Shown here: piece after piece, positions 12,039 through 23,129 of the stretch | How the letters are laid out: every line of letters starts with the position of its first letter | Numbering within the stretch: position 1 is the first letter of the stretch | The notes under the pieces: model-generated | What the model saw: only the letters and a program-made list of their open reading frames with translations | The model's database searches: none | Told to the model about the DNA's origin: nothing | DNA from: Rhizodiscina lignyota | Lineage: Eukaryota > Ascomycota > Dothideomycetes > Aulographales > Rhizodiscinaceae | NCBI GenBank assembly: GCA_010015805.1 | Contig: ML978122.1 | Span: forward strand, 186,001 to 250,000 | Reading direction: 5' to 3' | DNA: 64,000 nucleotides | Translations under genes and position numbers: made by a program

Positions 12039-13952
12039 TCATAAGCCAGTCATCGTCCCCTTGCGCACGGGACTCGCGCCGCCAGTGGTGCTGCTCTCAG
12101 CAGAATAGCCAGAATCTCGATCCTCCGGCTCATCAAAATCAATATCGAACTCTTCTGGCTTCGCAGCACCAGCTCCTTCTGTCTCTGCGTCTCCGTCGGC
12201 GCTACCACTCCAAGCTTTCTGTGTAGCGCCCCTAGTGTTCCATCGCAATGTCCTCGAAATGGAGTCGAACCACTCCATCGAATTGGAGAGGACTGTAGGG
12301 AACGGATACTGACTCGCAGCGATTGTCACAGCATCGCCAGGTCGGAGTTCCACGCGGTTCTTGCCGTCGAAGGAACACCATGCACCACCACGAGAGCCCT
12401 TGGGGACAGCAATGCGGAGCGACATTGTGTCGTTGAGTAGCATTGGCCTGAAGGACAAGGTGTGTGGACAAATGGGCGTGAGTAGAAGCGCCGGAATATC
12501 TGGATGCACGAGGCTGCCACCTGCTGAGAGCGAATACGCGGTCGAACCGGTAGGCGTCGAGAAGATGCATCCGTCGGCTTGGATAATGGTGAGCAGATTG
12601 CCGTCACCATACAATTCCAAATTTGACACGTAAGGACTGGGCCCACGGTCGATGACCAGCTCGTTGAGAACCTCGAACTGCTCCCCTTCAATGCTTTCCG
12701 GTTGTGCTTCGTTGCTACCCGGGATGGAAGCCAGCCGGTTTGCTCTGTACACGGTGCATGTAAAGCGCATGCGGAGATTGACGCGCATTCCCATATCGCC
12801 CATTATATTGGTCAAGCTATGTCGGAACTCTTGGTACGAAAAGTTTGTGAGGAATCCGAGGCTTCCGAGGCTAAAGGACAGGATAGGGGGAACGATGCGC
12901 TGGAACAGCCAGGATGTGAAGAGCACAGTGCCGTCTCCGCCGAGGGTGAGCACCAGATCGAATTTCTCCGGCGACGTCCAGCAGAGGTCTGGCGTCCAGT
13001 AGCGAAGCATCGTCTCGAACCGAGGATCGCGAGAGGTGAGGCTAGCAGCATCGAAGCGCTTCGAGCGGCGCAATTTGGCATCTACGTATACGTTGACACC
13101 AACGTCAGAACCGTAACGAGGTGTGGTGAGTAGCCACTCTGCCAATTCGCGGGTCAGGAGAACAAGCTCATTGTCGCGTGCTTTGGTCACGATGAGCACG
13201 CTACGGACAGCGCGCTTGATCGGACGACGCTGAAGCTGACGAGACACCTCCCTCACACCATGAGCGGTCTGCATCAGGCGCGAATGTGACATGCCCTCAT
13301 CATCTTGTATCTCCTCCAGGACCTTCTCGAAATTGACCGCGTCATCGAAGCGCTTGTGGAAGAAGCAGGGTGATGCTAGAGCAGCAAGCTTAGCCGTTGC
13401 CATTGTGTTCCCGTCAAGCTGTAGGTCGGACAGGGCTTGTGACAATCGACGAGCGGTAGCTGATTCGCGACGAGACTGGTCGTTGTCGCTCTTGACGGAC
13501 AGCGCGCTATGGATGGTAGGTGGCGCACGAGAGTTGAGCGCCTTCATGATGGTTTGCCTTGGAGTTGAGTCGATTGAGAATGCGTTCTTGCGATGTTGCA
13601 TGTGATTTCTGTGTTGGAGGAATGATTTGGTCGGTTGACCAAGGGAAGACGGAGATTGCGCTTGTGCAAGTTTTGTATCTAACGATGCGAATTCGAGGTA
13701 CGGTGAGGACGTCGAGACGGAGGCGTGGGGAACCAGCGGGTCGAAGTCTACGAGTGTGCGGGAGAGGCTGGAGTGGCGGGAGGTGGTACTTGAGGCTTCA
13801 TCGCTTGCGAGCTCTCCATCGGACTGAATAGAAGAAGTCCGTGACGAGTCGGTGGTGAGGGTTGCGGTCAGTCCGGGGTAACTCTGGGGGGGAGAAGGGT
13901 GAGGGATATTTCGAGAAGCAAGAGCGGGCGTATCGGAGACAACGTCCGCCAT
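12039..13952 (-). CDS. NAD(H) kinase (Utr1/Yef1/Pos5 family)
   Basis: A single exon of 637 residues from an ATG at 13952. The enzyme phosphorylates NAD (and/or NADH) to NADP(H) with ATP. Diagnostic motifs are LTLGGDGTVLF (GGDGT at about residues 336-340, the nucleotide-binding signature), FSLGSLGFLTNF, NELVIDRGPSPYVSNLELY and the glycine-rich GSTAYSLSAGGSLVHP with ICPHTLSFRP. The first ~170 residues are Ser/Thr-rich and low complexity, as is common in fungal Utr1-type enzymes, and the tail is acidic. No strong mitochondrial presequence is seen, so a cytosolic Utr1-like enzyme is more likely than Pos5, though this is inference. It has no introns, unlike most of its neighbours. Confidence 0.93.
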   Translation of the reverse strand: MADVVSDTPALASRNIPHPSPPQSYPGLTATLTTDSSRTSSIQSDGELASDEASSTTSRHSSLSRTLVDFDPLVPHASVSTSSPYLEFASLDTKLAQAQSPSSLGQPTKSFLQHRNHMQHRKNAFSIDSTPRQTIMKALNSRAPPTIHSALSVKSDNDQSRRESATARRLSQALSDLQLDGNTMATAKLAALASPCFFHKRFDDAVNFEKVLEEIQDDEGMSHSRLMQTAHGVREVSRQLQRRPIKRAVRSVLIVTKARDNELVLLTRELAEWLLTTPRYGSDVGVNVYVDAKLRRSKRFDAASLTSRDPRFETMLRYWTPDLCWTSPEKFDLVLTLGGDGTVLFTSWLFQRIVPPILSFSLGSLGFLTNFSYQEFRHSLTNIMGDMGMRVNLRMRFTCTVYRANRLASIPGSNEAQPESIEGEQFEVLNELVIDRGPSPYVSNLELYGDGNLLTIIQADGCIFSTPTGSTAYSLSAGGSLVHPDIPALLLTPICPHTLSFRPMLLNDTMSLRIAVPKGSRGGAWCSFDGKNRVELRPGDAVTIAASQYPFPTVLSNSMEWFDSISRTLRWNTRGATQKAWSGSADGDAETEGAGAAKPEEFDIDFDEPEDRDSGYSAESSTTGGASPVRKGTMTGL

Positions 13953-15375
13953 GATTAATGATTGCCGAGAACGGGATAAACGGTTGCAGCGATCCGGACG
14001 AAAACGTCGATGCGATAATCAAAAAAGTCTTTCCGGGACGAAGCTCAGCTTCTATACATGCTGAGGATATCAATGTCTGTACAGGAATGGAAATCGCGGC
14101 GTGCTGGACGTGTTTTCGGAGGTCCAGAATGTGACGGGCGTTAAGCGCGGACACCCCCAAGCCGACGGTGGTGACGAATGCAGCGAGGTGATAGCGTGAA
14201 CAATAAGTGACGGGCGTGCAGGCAGCAGGTCGATGGGCTTCCAGAGGCCTGCTCGATGCGGAATACAACGAACGAGGGTCTATACAATTCTATACGAAAT
14301 GGTGGTGATAAAGAGTGACGAGAAGCGAGGTGCAGAGATGTGATGGCGATATCGACCGCACAGCGGGGGCAAGGAGAGGATGCAGGTCAAGCCTTGCTTT
14401 CCCTTCTCAACTCCTCTGGGCACAAGTGTGTAGCCGCTGTCTGCGAGATGGAGCATTTTAAACCCTTTCTCCTATCTTCTGAGCCTTTGATATGGCCGTC
14501 GACCGCTTGCTTGGGGCTGCAACGTAGGCTAATGTTACCGTTTGAGGGCTGACACTATTCGTGCTTCACAACCCACGTATCAACTCGAGCACCAGCAACA
14601 ACGGCCCAATCGAGCCAGTTTAAGGGTGATTCTCTTCACAACCACCAGACACGCAGCGGGGGCCTGCCATCCCACGGTCCTCCAGAGCAGACAGTCTCAT
14701 CTCACTCCCAAGCTGCTCTTGCACCGTTAGCCGCCCGCCTCTGGACGTCAGCACCGTAGCCAAGGCACAGATCTCTGAAAACCGTCTCAATCTCTCTCTC
14801 TGTGAACGAAACACCAAACTTTCGAATCCTTTAATATGTTCCGAGACCATGGCACATCGCGGCCCTTATCTGCACGATTTTGAGCCTCACCATACGCCGT
14901 GGCCCTAGCGGGTTAATGCAGTCACGACGCAGGACATGGAGTACGTACCTCTGCCGCACAGAATGCTGCAACAGCACTGTTCTGGACTCGACCCCGTGAC
15001 AATCTCACCGAGCTTGTCTCCGTTGCTTTTCATATTTATCTGCGAGTCATACCGTCGCGTTACGGACCCTGGTGGGTGGTACCTTTGAAACTCCACCCCT
15101 TCGCTTCCGCGGGAGCGCCTGCACAGAAGGCTCGGACCGCTCTGCAGATACCTATCCAGTCGCTGTGAAGAGCTTGAGCACGCTTTTTGGGCACCCTGGA
15201 GTGGAAGCATAAATCCTCAGCCGAAATGGGACTTATTGGGACCTTGACACTGTCAAAATTGCAGGAACTGTATAAGACGGCGAATCAGGACAAGATTTCA
15301 TAGCTATGAACTGCTAATACGAGCATTTCCGATACAGTTGTGGCCTTCAACGCCTTATCCAAGACCGAATCATCT
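13953..15375. other. Intergenic
   Basis: Presumed promoter of the NAD kinase gene followed by unassigned sequence up to the 3' end of the DUF427 gene. Short frames on both strands have no recognisable content. Confidence 0.4.
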
Positions 15376-15862
15376 TTACTCAGAGGTGATTTCGACCTTG
15401 TTCTTGGCTGGTTCTCATTGTCAGTATCATGATAGCAGACGACTTGGATTGAAGATGTTCCTTACAGAAGGCTACATGGTCCTTGATATGCGTTGCCTTC
15501 TCGAATGGCTGCGGGTAAAACCAAGCGACGTCCTTCAATTCAGTGCCATCGACGTTGAGGCTGTAGTACGAAGCGTTGCCCTTCCAGGGACACGCAGTGT
15601 GCGTCTGGGTCTCCGTGAAGTACTCCTTCTTGATAGATTCCGGCGGGAACTACCGCATACTGTTAGCATCTTAAGTCGCATGAGAGAAGACATCGGCTGG
15701 GCATACGTAGATGTTTCCCTCTACAACGGCGTAGTGATCCGCATCCGCAATTACGGTGCCGTTGACCTTTGCAGTGGCATGCATCTTCTTTGGTTCTGCT
15801 GATTCGCCTTCGTTGCTGGTGTGTTTGTGCTTTAAGCGGTCAAAAATATGGAGATTGACCAT
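15376..15862 (-). CDS. DUF427 domain protein, 123 residues
   Basis: Three exons, 15862-15707, 15649-15466 and 15407-15376 (the last only 32 nt), give 124 codons in frame. Almost the whole product is a DUF427 domain: KVNGTVIADADHYAVVEGNIY, then FPPESIKKEYFTETQTHT, CPWKGNASYYSLNVDG, DVAWFYPQPFEKA and HIKDHVAFSKNKVEI. The CPWKG motif is the family hallmark. DUF427 proteins are small beta-tent-fold proteins of unknown biochemical role, often cytosolic. The first ATG gives a ~26-residue charged leader before the domain; an internal ATG just before HATAKVNG is an alternative start. The gene is easily missed because its coding parts are short. Confidence 0.88.
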
Positions 15863-15928
15863 TTGAAGATTGTGAAAGATTCGTGAAAGGTGCTCGCTGA
15901 TGCGTCTGAGACAGCAGATCGCCTGTAA

Positions 15929-15940
15929 TTATTTATATGC
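15929..15940 (-). promoter_or_regulatory. TATA-like element of the DUF427 gene
   Basis: An AT-rich ATTTATAT stretch lies about 70 bases upstream of the ATG at 15862 and reads ATATAAAT on the minus strand, at a plausible TATA position. Confidence 0.3.
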
Positions 15941-16728
15941 ACAGCAGCACGGCTACAGCAACGCTAATTATCAGAGCCGTTCTTGATTCGGCTGCTGTTC
16001 GCTCTGTTCGTCGACTTGCTCGTCATGCTGTTGTTTAGGAATCAGAGCACAGCCGTTTCGCGTTGATATGAATCCCTGAGGCTGAGCGACCCTTAGTAAC
16101 GGATGTGAGCGGGGTGTCATCGCACGTCATTTGAAGCGGTACATTTGGGGGCTCGATGGCTCTGGATTTGAACTCAGCGCATTGGAAACTGTCCAATTGC
16201 TTCCAAAACAATGGGTTCGACATGGATATAGCGTTATCTAAGTCATCGCTGCATACAGCAAGTGTGCCCATGCAATCGCTTGTTCTGTCTGAGTCTACAC
16301 CGATAGTCGAAACCTGGCCCAGCAAATCGTCTGATAATCTATTATTCTATCATGCTCCCGATGACAGTGGCCAGATAGCATTCACTTGGAGTTTGCCCAA
16401 AGATGTGTTTCTCCCCGCACAGGACCCTGGCGAACTATAACATGTATATCTGGATCCGGAGATCAAGCAATACCTCCATGAACTCGCCTGAGCGGGATAA
16501 GGAGATTGATATAACTGTTGAAGTGGCTCTCTGGACTGGGTTGATAGCCTTAAAGAAAATATCGAATCCGGAGCAGCTAACGAGTCTTCATCCTTTCACC
16601 GAAGCTATCCATCCCTTGAGGAGGTTGAAAGGCCGCTGCTATTGCAATCGTACACATACAATCATATACTCTCCTCGAACCTCACCCGTGCTCCTTTACC
16701 CGACTTGCGTTCTCAAGGTTTAAAGCCC
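15941..16728. other. Intergenic with unassigned frames
   Basis: A plus-strand frame from an ATG at 16156 to a stop at 16440 (94 codons) looks moderately protein-like but has no recognised motif and no clear continuation. I do not call it a gene. Confidence 0.35.
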
Positions 16729-18446
16729 TCAGTCAATGTCGAATATTTTATCCACCTCGGAGAACTTTTCGAAGAACAGGTGCATATATCTTGTAGCATG
16801 CTCCACGTCCCAAGTGCCCGCTTGTTCGCGGATGCTGTGCATGCTCAACTGAGCATTTCCCATGTCCACTGTGCGCACTCCGAGCTGTGTACTCAGAATA
16901 GGGCCCAACGTGGAGCCGCAGTTGACGTTGTTCGGACGAGTGAAGAGTTGGAATTCGAAGGGCATCCCGCTCTCTGTGTACCGTGCAATCTCGAGGATGA
17001 GTGCCGTGCCTGGCGTATTCTTCACGAGGTGGCGTCCATTGTCGGAGGAGATTGCAAGCCCTCCATTCGGCCAAATGGAATGGTTCGTCTCATGCAATCC
17101 GTGGTGATGGGGGTGTGTCCCATGAATCATGTCCGCAGATATAAGGAACGATTTTGCCATCGATCTTTCGAAGGCTGATTTCTGTGGGGCTCCGATTTCA
17201 CATTCATTAGTTATTCTCCGGAGGGTATTGATTAGGAAATTGGATCGCCCGCCATGTTGTGTCCCGGAGCTGATTTCTTCATTGTCGAACATAGCTACAA
17301 GGCGAACAGAGCTCTCATCGTTGAGAGCTCGCCAATCAGAGAGCGACCTTGTGAACCCTTCGAGAGCGCAGTATGTCATCATCAGATTGTCAATACGACT
17401 TGAGAAGATGAATTCAGTGAACCCTCCCCCAAGAGATGCCCTCTGGGTATCGTATAGACTGAGGTCGAAATCAACAATCTCTTCAGGATGCACCGACAGG
17501 ACCCCGGCAACGAGATCCGCCACCCCTCCGTGCCTCTTTTGTGTGGGAGTAGATCTTTTGCTTGAGTGTGAAGTTGGCTTTGGAGCTGAGTCCAGTATTT
17601 CGCCCTGGCCGTCGTACTCGTCGTCAACCATTCGCTGCATCAGTGGTATGTCAGGCGACATTCCTGTCACAGGAAGTAGGTCAAGCTCAGTGTTGAATTT
17701 GAACGGATTCTGCTTCTCGTAGTGTACGGCAAGCGTGGGTATTCGGAACATGGCTAGGCCAATATCGACAAGCCTGCTCTCAATTGTCCCAGCTGGAGTT
17801 CGTATCATTACTCGGCCGGCAGCAGACAGATCACGGTCAAACCAGGTATGCCAAAGCCCCCCGCCGTACGTTTGGACGCCAGCTAAGTAGAATGGCGATC
17901 GGTAACGTTTGCTAACAGGTTTGATCTTCAGACATGGGGAGTCCACGTGAGTTGCAACCATCGCAAACGGATTTCCGGGCTTCCACAGCTTGCCAACGGC
18001 GAATGCTATGACAGATGCTCCTGACATGTCATTGCGCACAACATAATATTTGCCGCCCGGCTGAAGCTGGCTCGACCACGAGTCTTGTTCACGCAGCTTC
18101 TGGAACCCTTGGAGTCGGAGTCTCTCATTGACTTGTTCGACTGCATGGTACACTGTAATAGATTGTTAGTCTGAAATATACACAACGGAGGGACATGGGC
18201 GTTCAGACCCGACGGCGATCGATCCAGAAAGCCACAGAAATCAAGTGCAGATTGGTAGAACCTATGTCTTTCGCTCTCTCTTGGTGGTAGTGGGGCTTCT
18301 TCTGTCTCTGGCTCAGAAGATCCTTTGACATAACTCAATTTGGAAGCGTCAATTGTGGATTTGGAGTCACGTGACAATGCGTGCGAGGTGGCGATCGCGG
18401 AGGTCATTGCCATGAACGGCAAGATTTTGGACGTGAATGATGCCAT
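16729..18446 (-). CDS. Aspartyl aminopeptidase, peptidase family M18 (Ape4/Lap4-like)
   Basis: Two exons, 18446-18182 and 18152-16729 (30-nt intron, short but with GTATAT donor, CTAAC branch and TTACAG acceptor), give 562 residues. It is a dinuclear-metal aminopeptidase removing acidic N-terminal residues. Conserved blocks are VATHVDSPCLKIKP (first metal histidine and following Asp), YGGGLWHTWFDRDLS, SRIDNLMMTYCALEGF (metal-bridging Asp region), MFDNEEISSGTQ (acidic active-site pair), SADMIHGTHP (metal ligands) and the C-terminal MHSIRE. The FHAV-like substrate block appears as LYHAVEQVNERL right after the intron. An N-terminal extension of about 60 residues precedes the usual start and may be a targeting sequence. 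Ape4-type enzymes are cytosolic or vacuolar dodecamers; the exact location is not deducible. Confidence 0.92.
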
Positions 18447-19226
18447 CAGGCTGATGAATCGCCAGGAACCAGTCGACGTGCTTCACTGAAGGTTTTGGTG
18501 GTATTGATGGAGGCTTCGAAGCCAAGCTCAATCGAAAGGGCTACGACCTATATCGTGAATCTAGGCGCGCTGGACGCGAAGGATATAAGAGCAATATATT
18601 CATCCAGGAACTCTCGCTAAAGCGTAGGGAGATTGCAATGAGTGAATAGTGAGGAGAAAAGCCATGCGACCAACGCCTTCGACGCCAAAACAGCAAACAC
18701 AACGTATGGGATAGAGATAGCCCTCAATGCAAACAAATGGGAGCGGGGAGATTGATGGGAACCTGTTGCGAACCTCAACCTAATTCTTATCAGTGTGGAT
18801 TTGGGACGACGTCGTGACCAAGGCACGAGCTTTACAACCTCTGAGAGCTGCAGCTGCCTTGAAGATGACCAGGCAAAAACCAAGGACAGGAGGGAAGCCG
18901 GTGAAGCTGGACTTAGTAAGGGATCCAATTAAAAATAGGCACGGACAAACATATATTCCATATCCGTGATAACGGTGCCTGCGGGTGGCTCCCGTAGTTA
19001 TCAAACCGGCTTCTTAACAATGCCTGCAGTTGTAAACAAAGTCGGGTCTCTAATGGCGTAGCTAATGTCTACTGTTTCCCTATAAATGCAAGGAATGCTG
19101 AGTGGGTCACCAACTCTATTTCTATCCCAGAGCGTCTACACTGTTACAGAAAGATGTATCTAAGGGTTGGAAGGAAGCTCAATGAGCCAACTGGCGTAGA
19201 AGCAGAAGCGTATAAATCGTCAACGT
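18447..19226. other. Intergenic
   Basis: Between the start of the aminopeptidase and the 3' end of the CNOT11-like gene, both on the minus strand. No supported feature. Confidence 0.4.
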
Positions 19227-20525
19227 TCATGACGACCACAACGTATTTCCACGGTCCGAGAAAAGGGGGTCCTCCCTGATCTCCTTAACCCAAACGTATC
19301 GCATACCCAACTCCAAAAGCTCGAAATTAATCATGTCGACCGTAAGGAAGTCCTTCTGCAGTAAATTGCGGATGAAAAGATGTAGGAGCTTCACTGCCCG
19401 CGCCTGCTCCTCCGCACGAGCAGAATTCCCTCCAAGTGCCCCCAATTGTTCTGGTGCCATAGCTTCTATCTGACGCAGCCCATGTTGTATATAATTCATC
19501 ACCATACCGGTTGCATCCACGCCGAAGTTGTACAATAATTGATTTTCCTCGGTGAGCTCGATGAGCTTGTTTACGAGGTCTAGGCATTTTATATCGTCGA
19601 TCGGCATGTGAGCAATAGCCGTTGCTGTATGTTCCGGCTCGGCCTTGAACGCTGCGAAAAGTTCATCAAGAGTGAGACGCTCTGGTGACTTCAGGTCGGG
19701 CGGATCATCGTTGGCACCAATGGCTCCATCGGTATCGCCCTTGTTGTCTCTTGATAACATGACCTCGAGGTCAGGGTAAGCTCCGCTTATCGAAAATTTA
19801 AAGAGTGCCAAGGAATCTGGATTATCGAAAACTGGAGACGACTTTGGAAAGGTCTTGATCCAGTCTTTGGGGCTGAAGTGTGGGCTCTCTGGAATATGTG
19901 CCAAAAGCTGCCTCGGAGACAAGGTTTTGAGGTCCCTCTATTGGATTGTATCATTAGACATGCTCCATAGAGTTCGAAACGCTCTTTGCCAAAGAGCTTA
20001 CCGGTGGGTACACCTCCATCAAGAGCTTCTTCGACATATATAGCCTCGCTTTTTGTATCGCAGATATCTTCCCACCGCTTTCACTGGATGCTGCTTCCTT
20101 CTCCCATCGCGCAATGTTGTCCACCCAGTGTGATAGAAAAGGGTTGAGAGGGAGTAGAGTAGTCGCAGTCATGTGGAACAGAGTGTATTCCGCGTTCAAA
20201 AGGGTCACGTAGTTGGTCTCTGACGCATCGGCTCTCACTGTTCTGTATCAGTATCCCTCATTATACAACCTATCGCTGAATGTGCGGGTTGGGCTGGATA
20301 TGGCTTACCCTTTGCTTCGAGCTCGTCAATGAAGACCTTCAGGCTCATCGCATCTTTAAAGTCCTTCGCCGCATCTTTCCGACCCTTCAAAAGAAGCTGT
20401 CGCGCTTCCAAGTATGCTCCGGCCGTTAGGGGAAAACTGCGGTTAGGAAAGCTGTTCAATTGAGACTGGAGAGATTGCGGTATATCTTCTGGCTGTGAAT
20501 CTTCTGGAGACGCAAACGTGGCCAT
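19227..20525 (-). CDS. CNOT11-like (DUF2363) subunit of the CCR4-NOT complex
   Basis: Three exons, 20525-20309, 20237-20002 and 19937-19227, give 388 codons (387 residues) in frame. The N-terminal half is helical and unrecognised. The C-terminal ~130 residues resemble the CNOT11/DUF2363 domain: CLDLVNKLIELTEE, a long helical spacer, then AVKLLHLFIRNLLQKDFLTVDMINFEL, which parallels the family's [22 protein letters not shown] block. CNOT11 docks on the N-terminal part of NOT1 in the deadenylase complex that controls mRNA turnover. The assignment is by motif likeness, so a different helical scaffold protein cannot be excluded, but length and domain position fit fungal members. Confidence 0.65.
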
Positions 20526-21229
20526 CTGTCGTAACCTTCGGGTTATTTTATGGATGTATCAGATAATATTTGTGCACATCTCTGCCTTGCCATCGTGTTT
20601 TGGTGTCTTCTAGTCGAACGGGAAGCTGCGGTGGTGGTGTATGTCAGTGGGAAGAGGCTTCGCTTTCGGACGGAGTTGCACTTGTCAAGCAGCCACCCTC
20701 ATCAGCGGGAAGGCATACAGATGTCCCGCCGGGTTCCTGCCTACAGCCTCATATTCAACGTTACCTGACATTTCGTTGGTCTAATGACCATAGAATAAAT
20801 CACCTTGAGATGCTACATTAATTATTCGTTTGTCTTAGGCCGTCTTCAGCTCAGGCGCCAAGAGGAATGCACATTCCACTACTACAACTTTCATTTCAAA
20901 CAGATTGTGCACACATGAAGGGTTAGAAAATTAAATTGTCATTAATGCAGCTGTCTACCAGCAGTGCCAACTAGGATCGAATAGCTTCCAAACCATGTCT
21001 GATTATAGTGTTGGTGGTGTGACCAGCCGACCTCAGACCGGAAAGCCGCGGGTATGCAATAAGATCCATCGCCATGAAGTAGAGTACAAGCGACCTGAAA
21101 ACCCCATGAAAGCCATCAAGCCCTCCACAGCTGACAAACTGAAATGCATATTCGGCTATAGGGAAAAACGGAAGGAGCGGGTATCTTGACGGGGTTTCGT
21201 TGTATGCAGTTCATCGCGTGTTCATGCGA
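20526..21229. other. Intergenic
   Basis: Promoter side of the CNOT11-like gene and 3' flank of the PMP3 gene. No supported gene; short frames only. Confidence 0.4.
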
Positions 21230-21524
21230 TCAGAACTTCAAGATGATGTAGAGAGCATGGATGATCTATAGCACACGGCAATGTCAGTGTACTGCAAGGC
21301 GACGGAATAGAGAATGGGGAAACTCACTCCAGGTATGTAACCAAGGATGGTGAGCAGGATGTTGATGAGGAAGTCGGCATTGCATCCGCGCTCAAGGAAG
21401 ACACCAAGAGGTGGCAGGATGATGGCGAAGATGATCTTGATGATGTCGCTGCGCTCAGTTAATATCAACTCAAATTCGAACAGGTTGAAAGGCGGAAGTG
21501 TTATTACCTTCCGGTGAAAGGCAT
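21230..21524 (-). CDS. PMP3/UPF0057 plasma-membrane proteolipid, 57 residues
   Basis: Three exons, 21524-21508 (17 nt), 21448-21328 and 21265-21230, give 58 codons including the stop. The product starts MPFTGSDIIKIIFAIILPP, continues GVFLERGCNADFLINILL and ends GIIHALYIILKF. This is the almost invariant Pmp3 sequence: two membrane segments, the RGC loop and the LGYIPG turn. Pmp3 proteins sit in the plasma membrane, modulate membrane potential and salt tolerance, and are stress-induced in fungi and plants. Length (55-57 residues) is exactly typical. The 17-nt first exon carrying only the first six codons would defeat simple ORF searches. Confidence 0.95.
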
Positions 21525-23129
21525 TCTTGCGGTTGTTTACTGTTCAGACCTGTTTGGGAATGAAGTTCCAGTCAAAGACTGCGTTGTTGTTCTTGGAAAG
21601 TTTGGTTGTTTTCGGGAGTGGATGAGGAGTGGGATCAGAGGGAAGACTGTGGAGTTTAAATGCAGGAAAGGCCGGAGGAGGTTCTTGTCTTTTATGCGTC
21701 AGGTGCTGCTGCAAGAGCCAGCCCAGTCGGGCGGTCACCACAAACGTCATCAATGCGAATTATCAAGCTTGCCAATTGATCCGAGCTTTCGACAATCTCG
21801 CCTCAGGGCCTCTGCCTTGGATAGCTCCCGCCAGCATATGCATGCCTTCTCCCACAGCCACTGCTCCATCACTCGGTGATTCGCCAACTTTATTGAGCCA
21901 TGTGTTCATGTTTACGTGCCTCTTCGCAAGCAGAGGCTCAACGCGACCCACTTCAAGGTTGCGGGGAGAGCTCCAACGCCACAATCGTCATTTCGATGGC
22001 GGTGCAAGTGTGGCGCTGCGCTGCCGGCCCATTCTCGGTGTCCGGGTAGGGCTGGAAAGAGTCGGCGGAGCGGTGAGTCGTCTATCGTCCCGTCATCCAA
22101 TCTCCTCAGCTGCTTTCTAAATGCATCACTCATGACTTCACTTGATTACCATATCCTGCTTGCTCGCTTCGTCAAGCGGCGTGCGGCCTATCTTCGTCGT
22201 CGAGGCTACGAAGGAACTAGTTTCCGTAAGCGAACAATCTCTGGAGTTACTCTATTGCAGGCGCCTTCAGCACTTCTAAGAAACTCCCGCATATTAGTGA
22301 GTTTACATTCGAGGTTATCAGGGAGTAGCTTGCCAGGCTTGCTTTAGAAGATTTACTTCTTGTTGCCACGGAAAGGAGATGCTGTTGTAAGTCTCATACG
22401 CTTATGAGAAGCTGGCTCCCTCGTTGTAAAGACCTGTCTTCCGCCGTCGTCGTACATGCTGCTCAGTTGTTGGTGTGTTTTGCATACCACACCCTCTTGT
22501 CGTGGCACAGGCAGCATGCAATGCTCGTTCAGGCAGTGTACAATTACTCAACAAGGCAGCATGTCCTTGTGTCATTGGATTTCCCTCCGTCTTGTCTTTT
22601 TCCAGCTCTTCATCTGCCTTGAGCAAGTGGTTGTGGGAGAAAGCTGAGATTTCTCGTGTTCTGCATCCTTTTCAAGAGAGTTCAGAGCAAAAGTGAAGCT
22701 CCGCAATTGTTTATGGCTGGCATTTACAACTTTCAATACACCGAACAGCAATAGTCTTCTTCGCCGTCGCCGCTATCTCACGGCACGATGGTCTAGATCT
22801 CGTAAGAGTGTTATCTTGTATCTTACAATCTTGTCTAATGTGGAAACAGCTCCATGGTGATTTTGATAATGCTCCGACGGGCTGAACAACGCCAAGTTTC
22901 TCGTTCTCGCCGTCAACCCTTTCAGGAGATGTGCCACTACCACTTCTCTTACCTGACACTCAATTTGGGCGAATAATCTCGAACGAAACCAAATATGCAT
23001 AAAGGACCAGCCGACACCCGCTCTCCGGATTGCATGCCGCTAGAAGTCAGATTCTTGACATATTGTTCCCCCGACGATGTCCCCAAACACGCCGTTCCAT
23101 GAACTTCTGCTCCAACGAGCCAGTTCTCA
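21525..23129. other. Intergenic, 1.6 kb
   Basis: Promoter side of the PMP3 gene, then unassigned sequence to the 3' end of the N-myristoyltransferase gene. Overlapping short frames near 21.6-22.3 kb show no family features and no coherent splice model. A regulatory region or lncRNA cannot be judged from sequence. Confidence 0.4.

Noticed and set aside
16156-16440. 94-codon plus-strand ORF
   Set aside because: ATG-initiated and mildly protein-like, but no family, no splice continuation and competing frames on the other strand.
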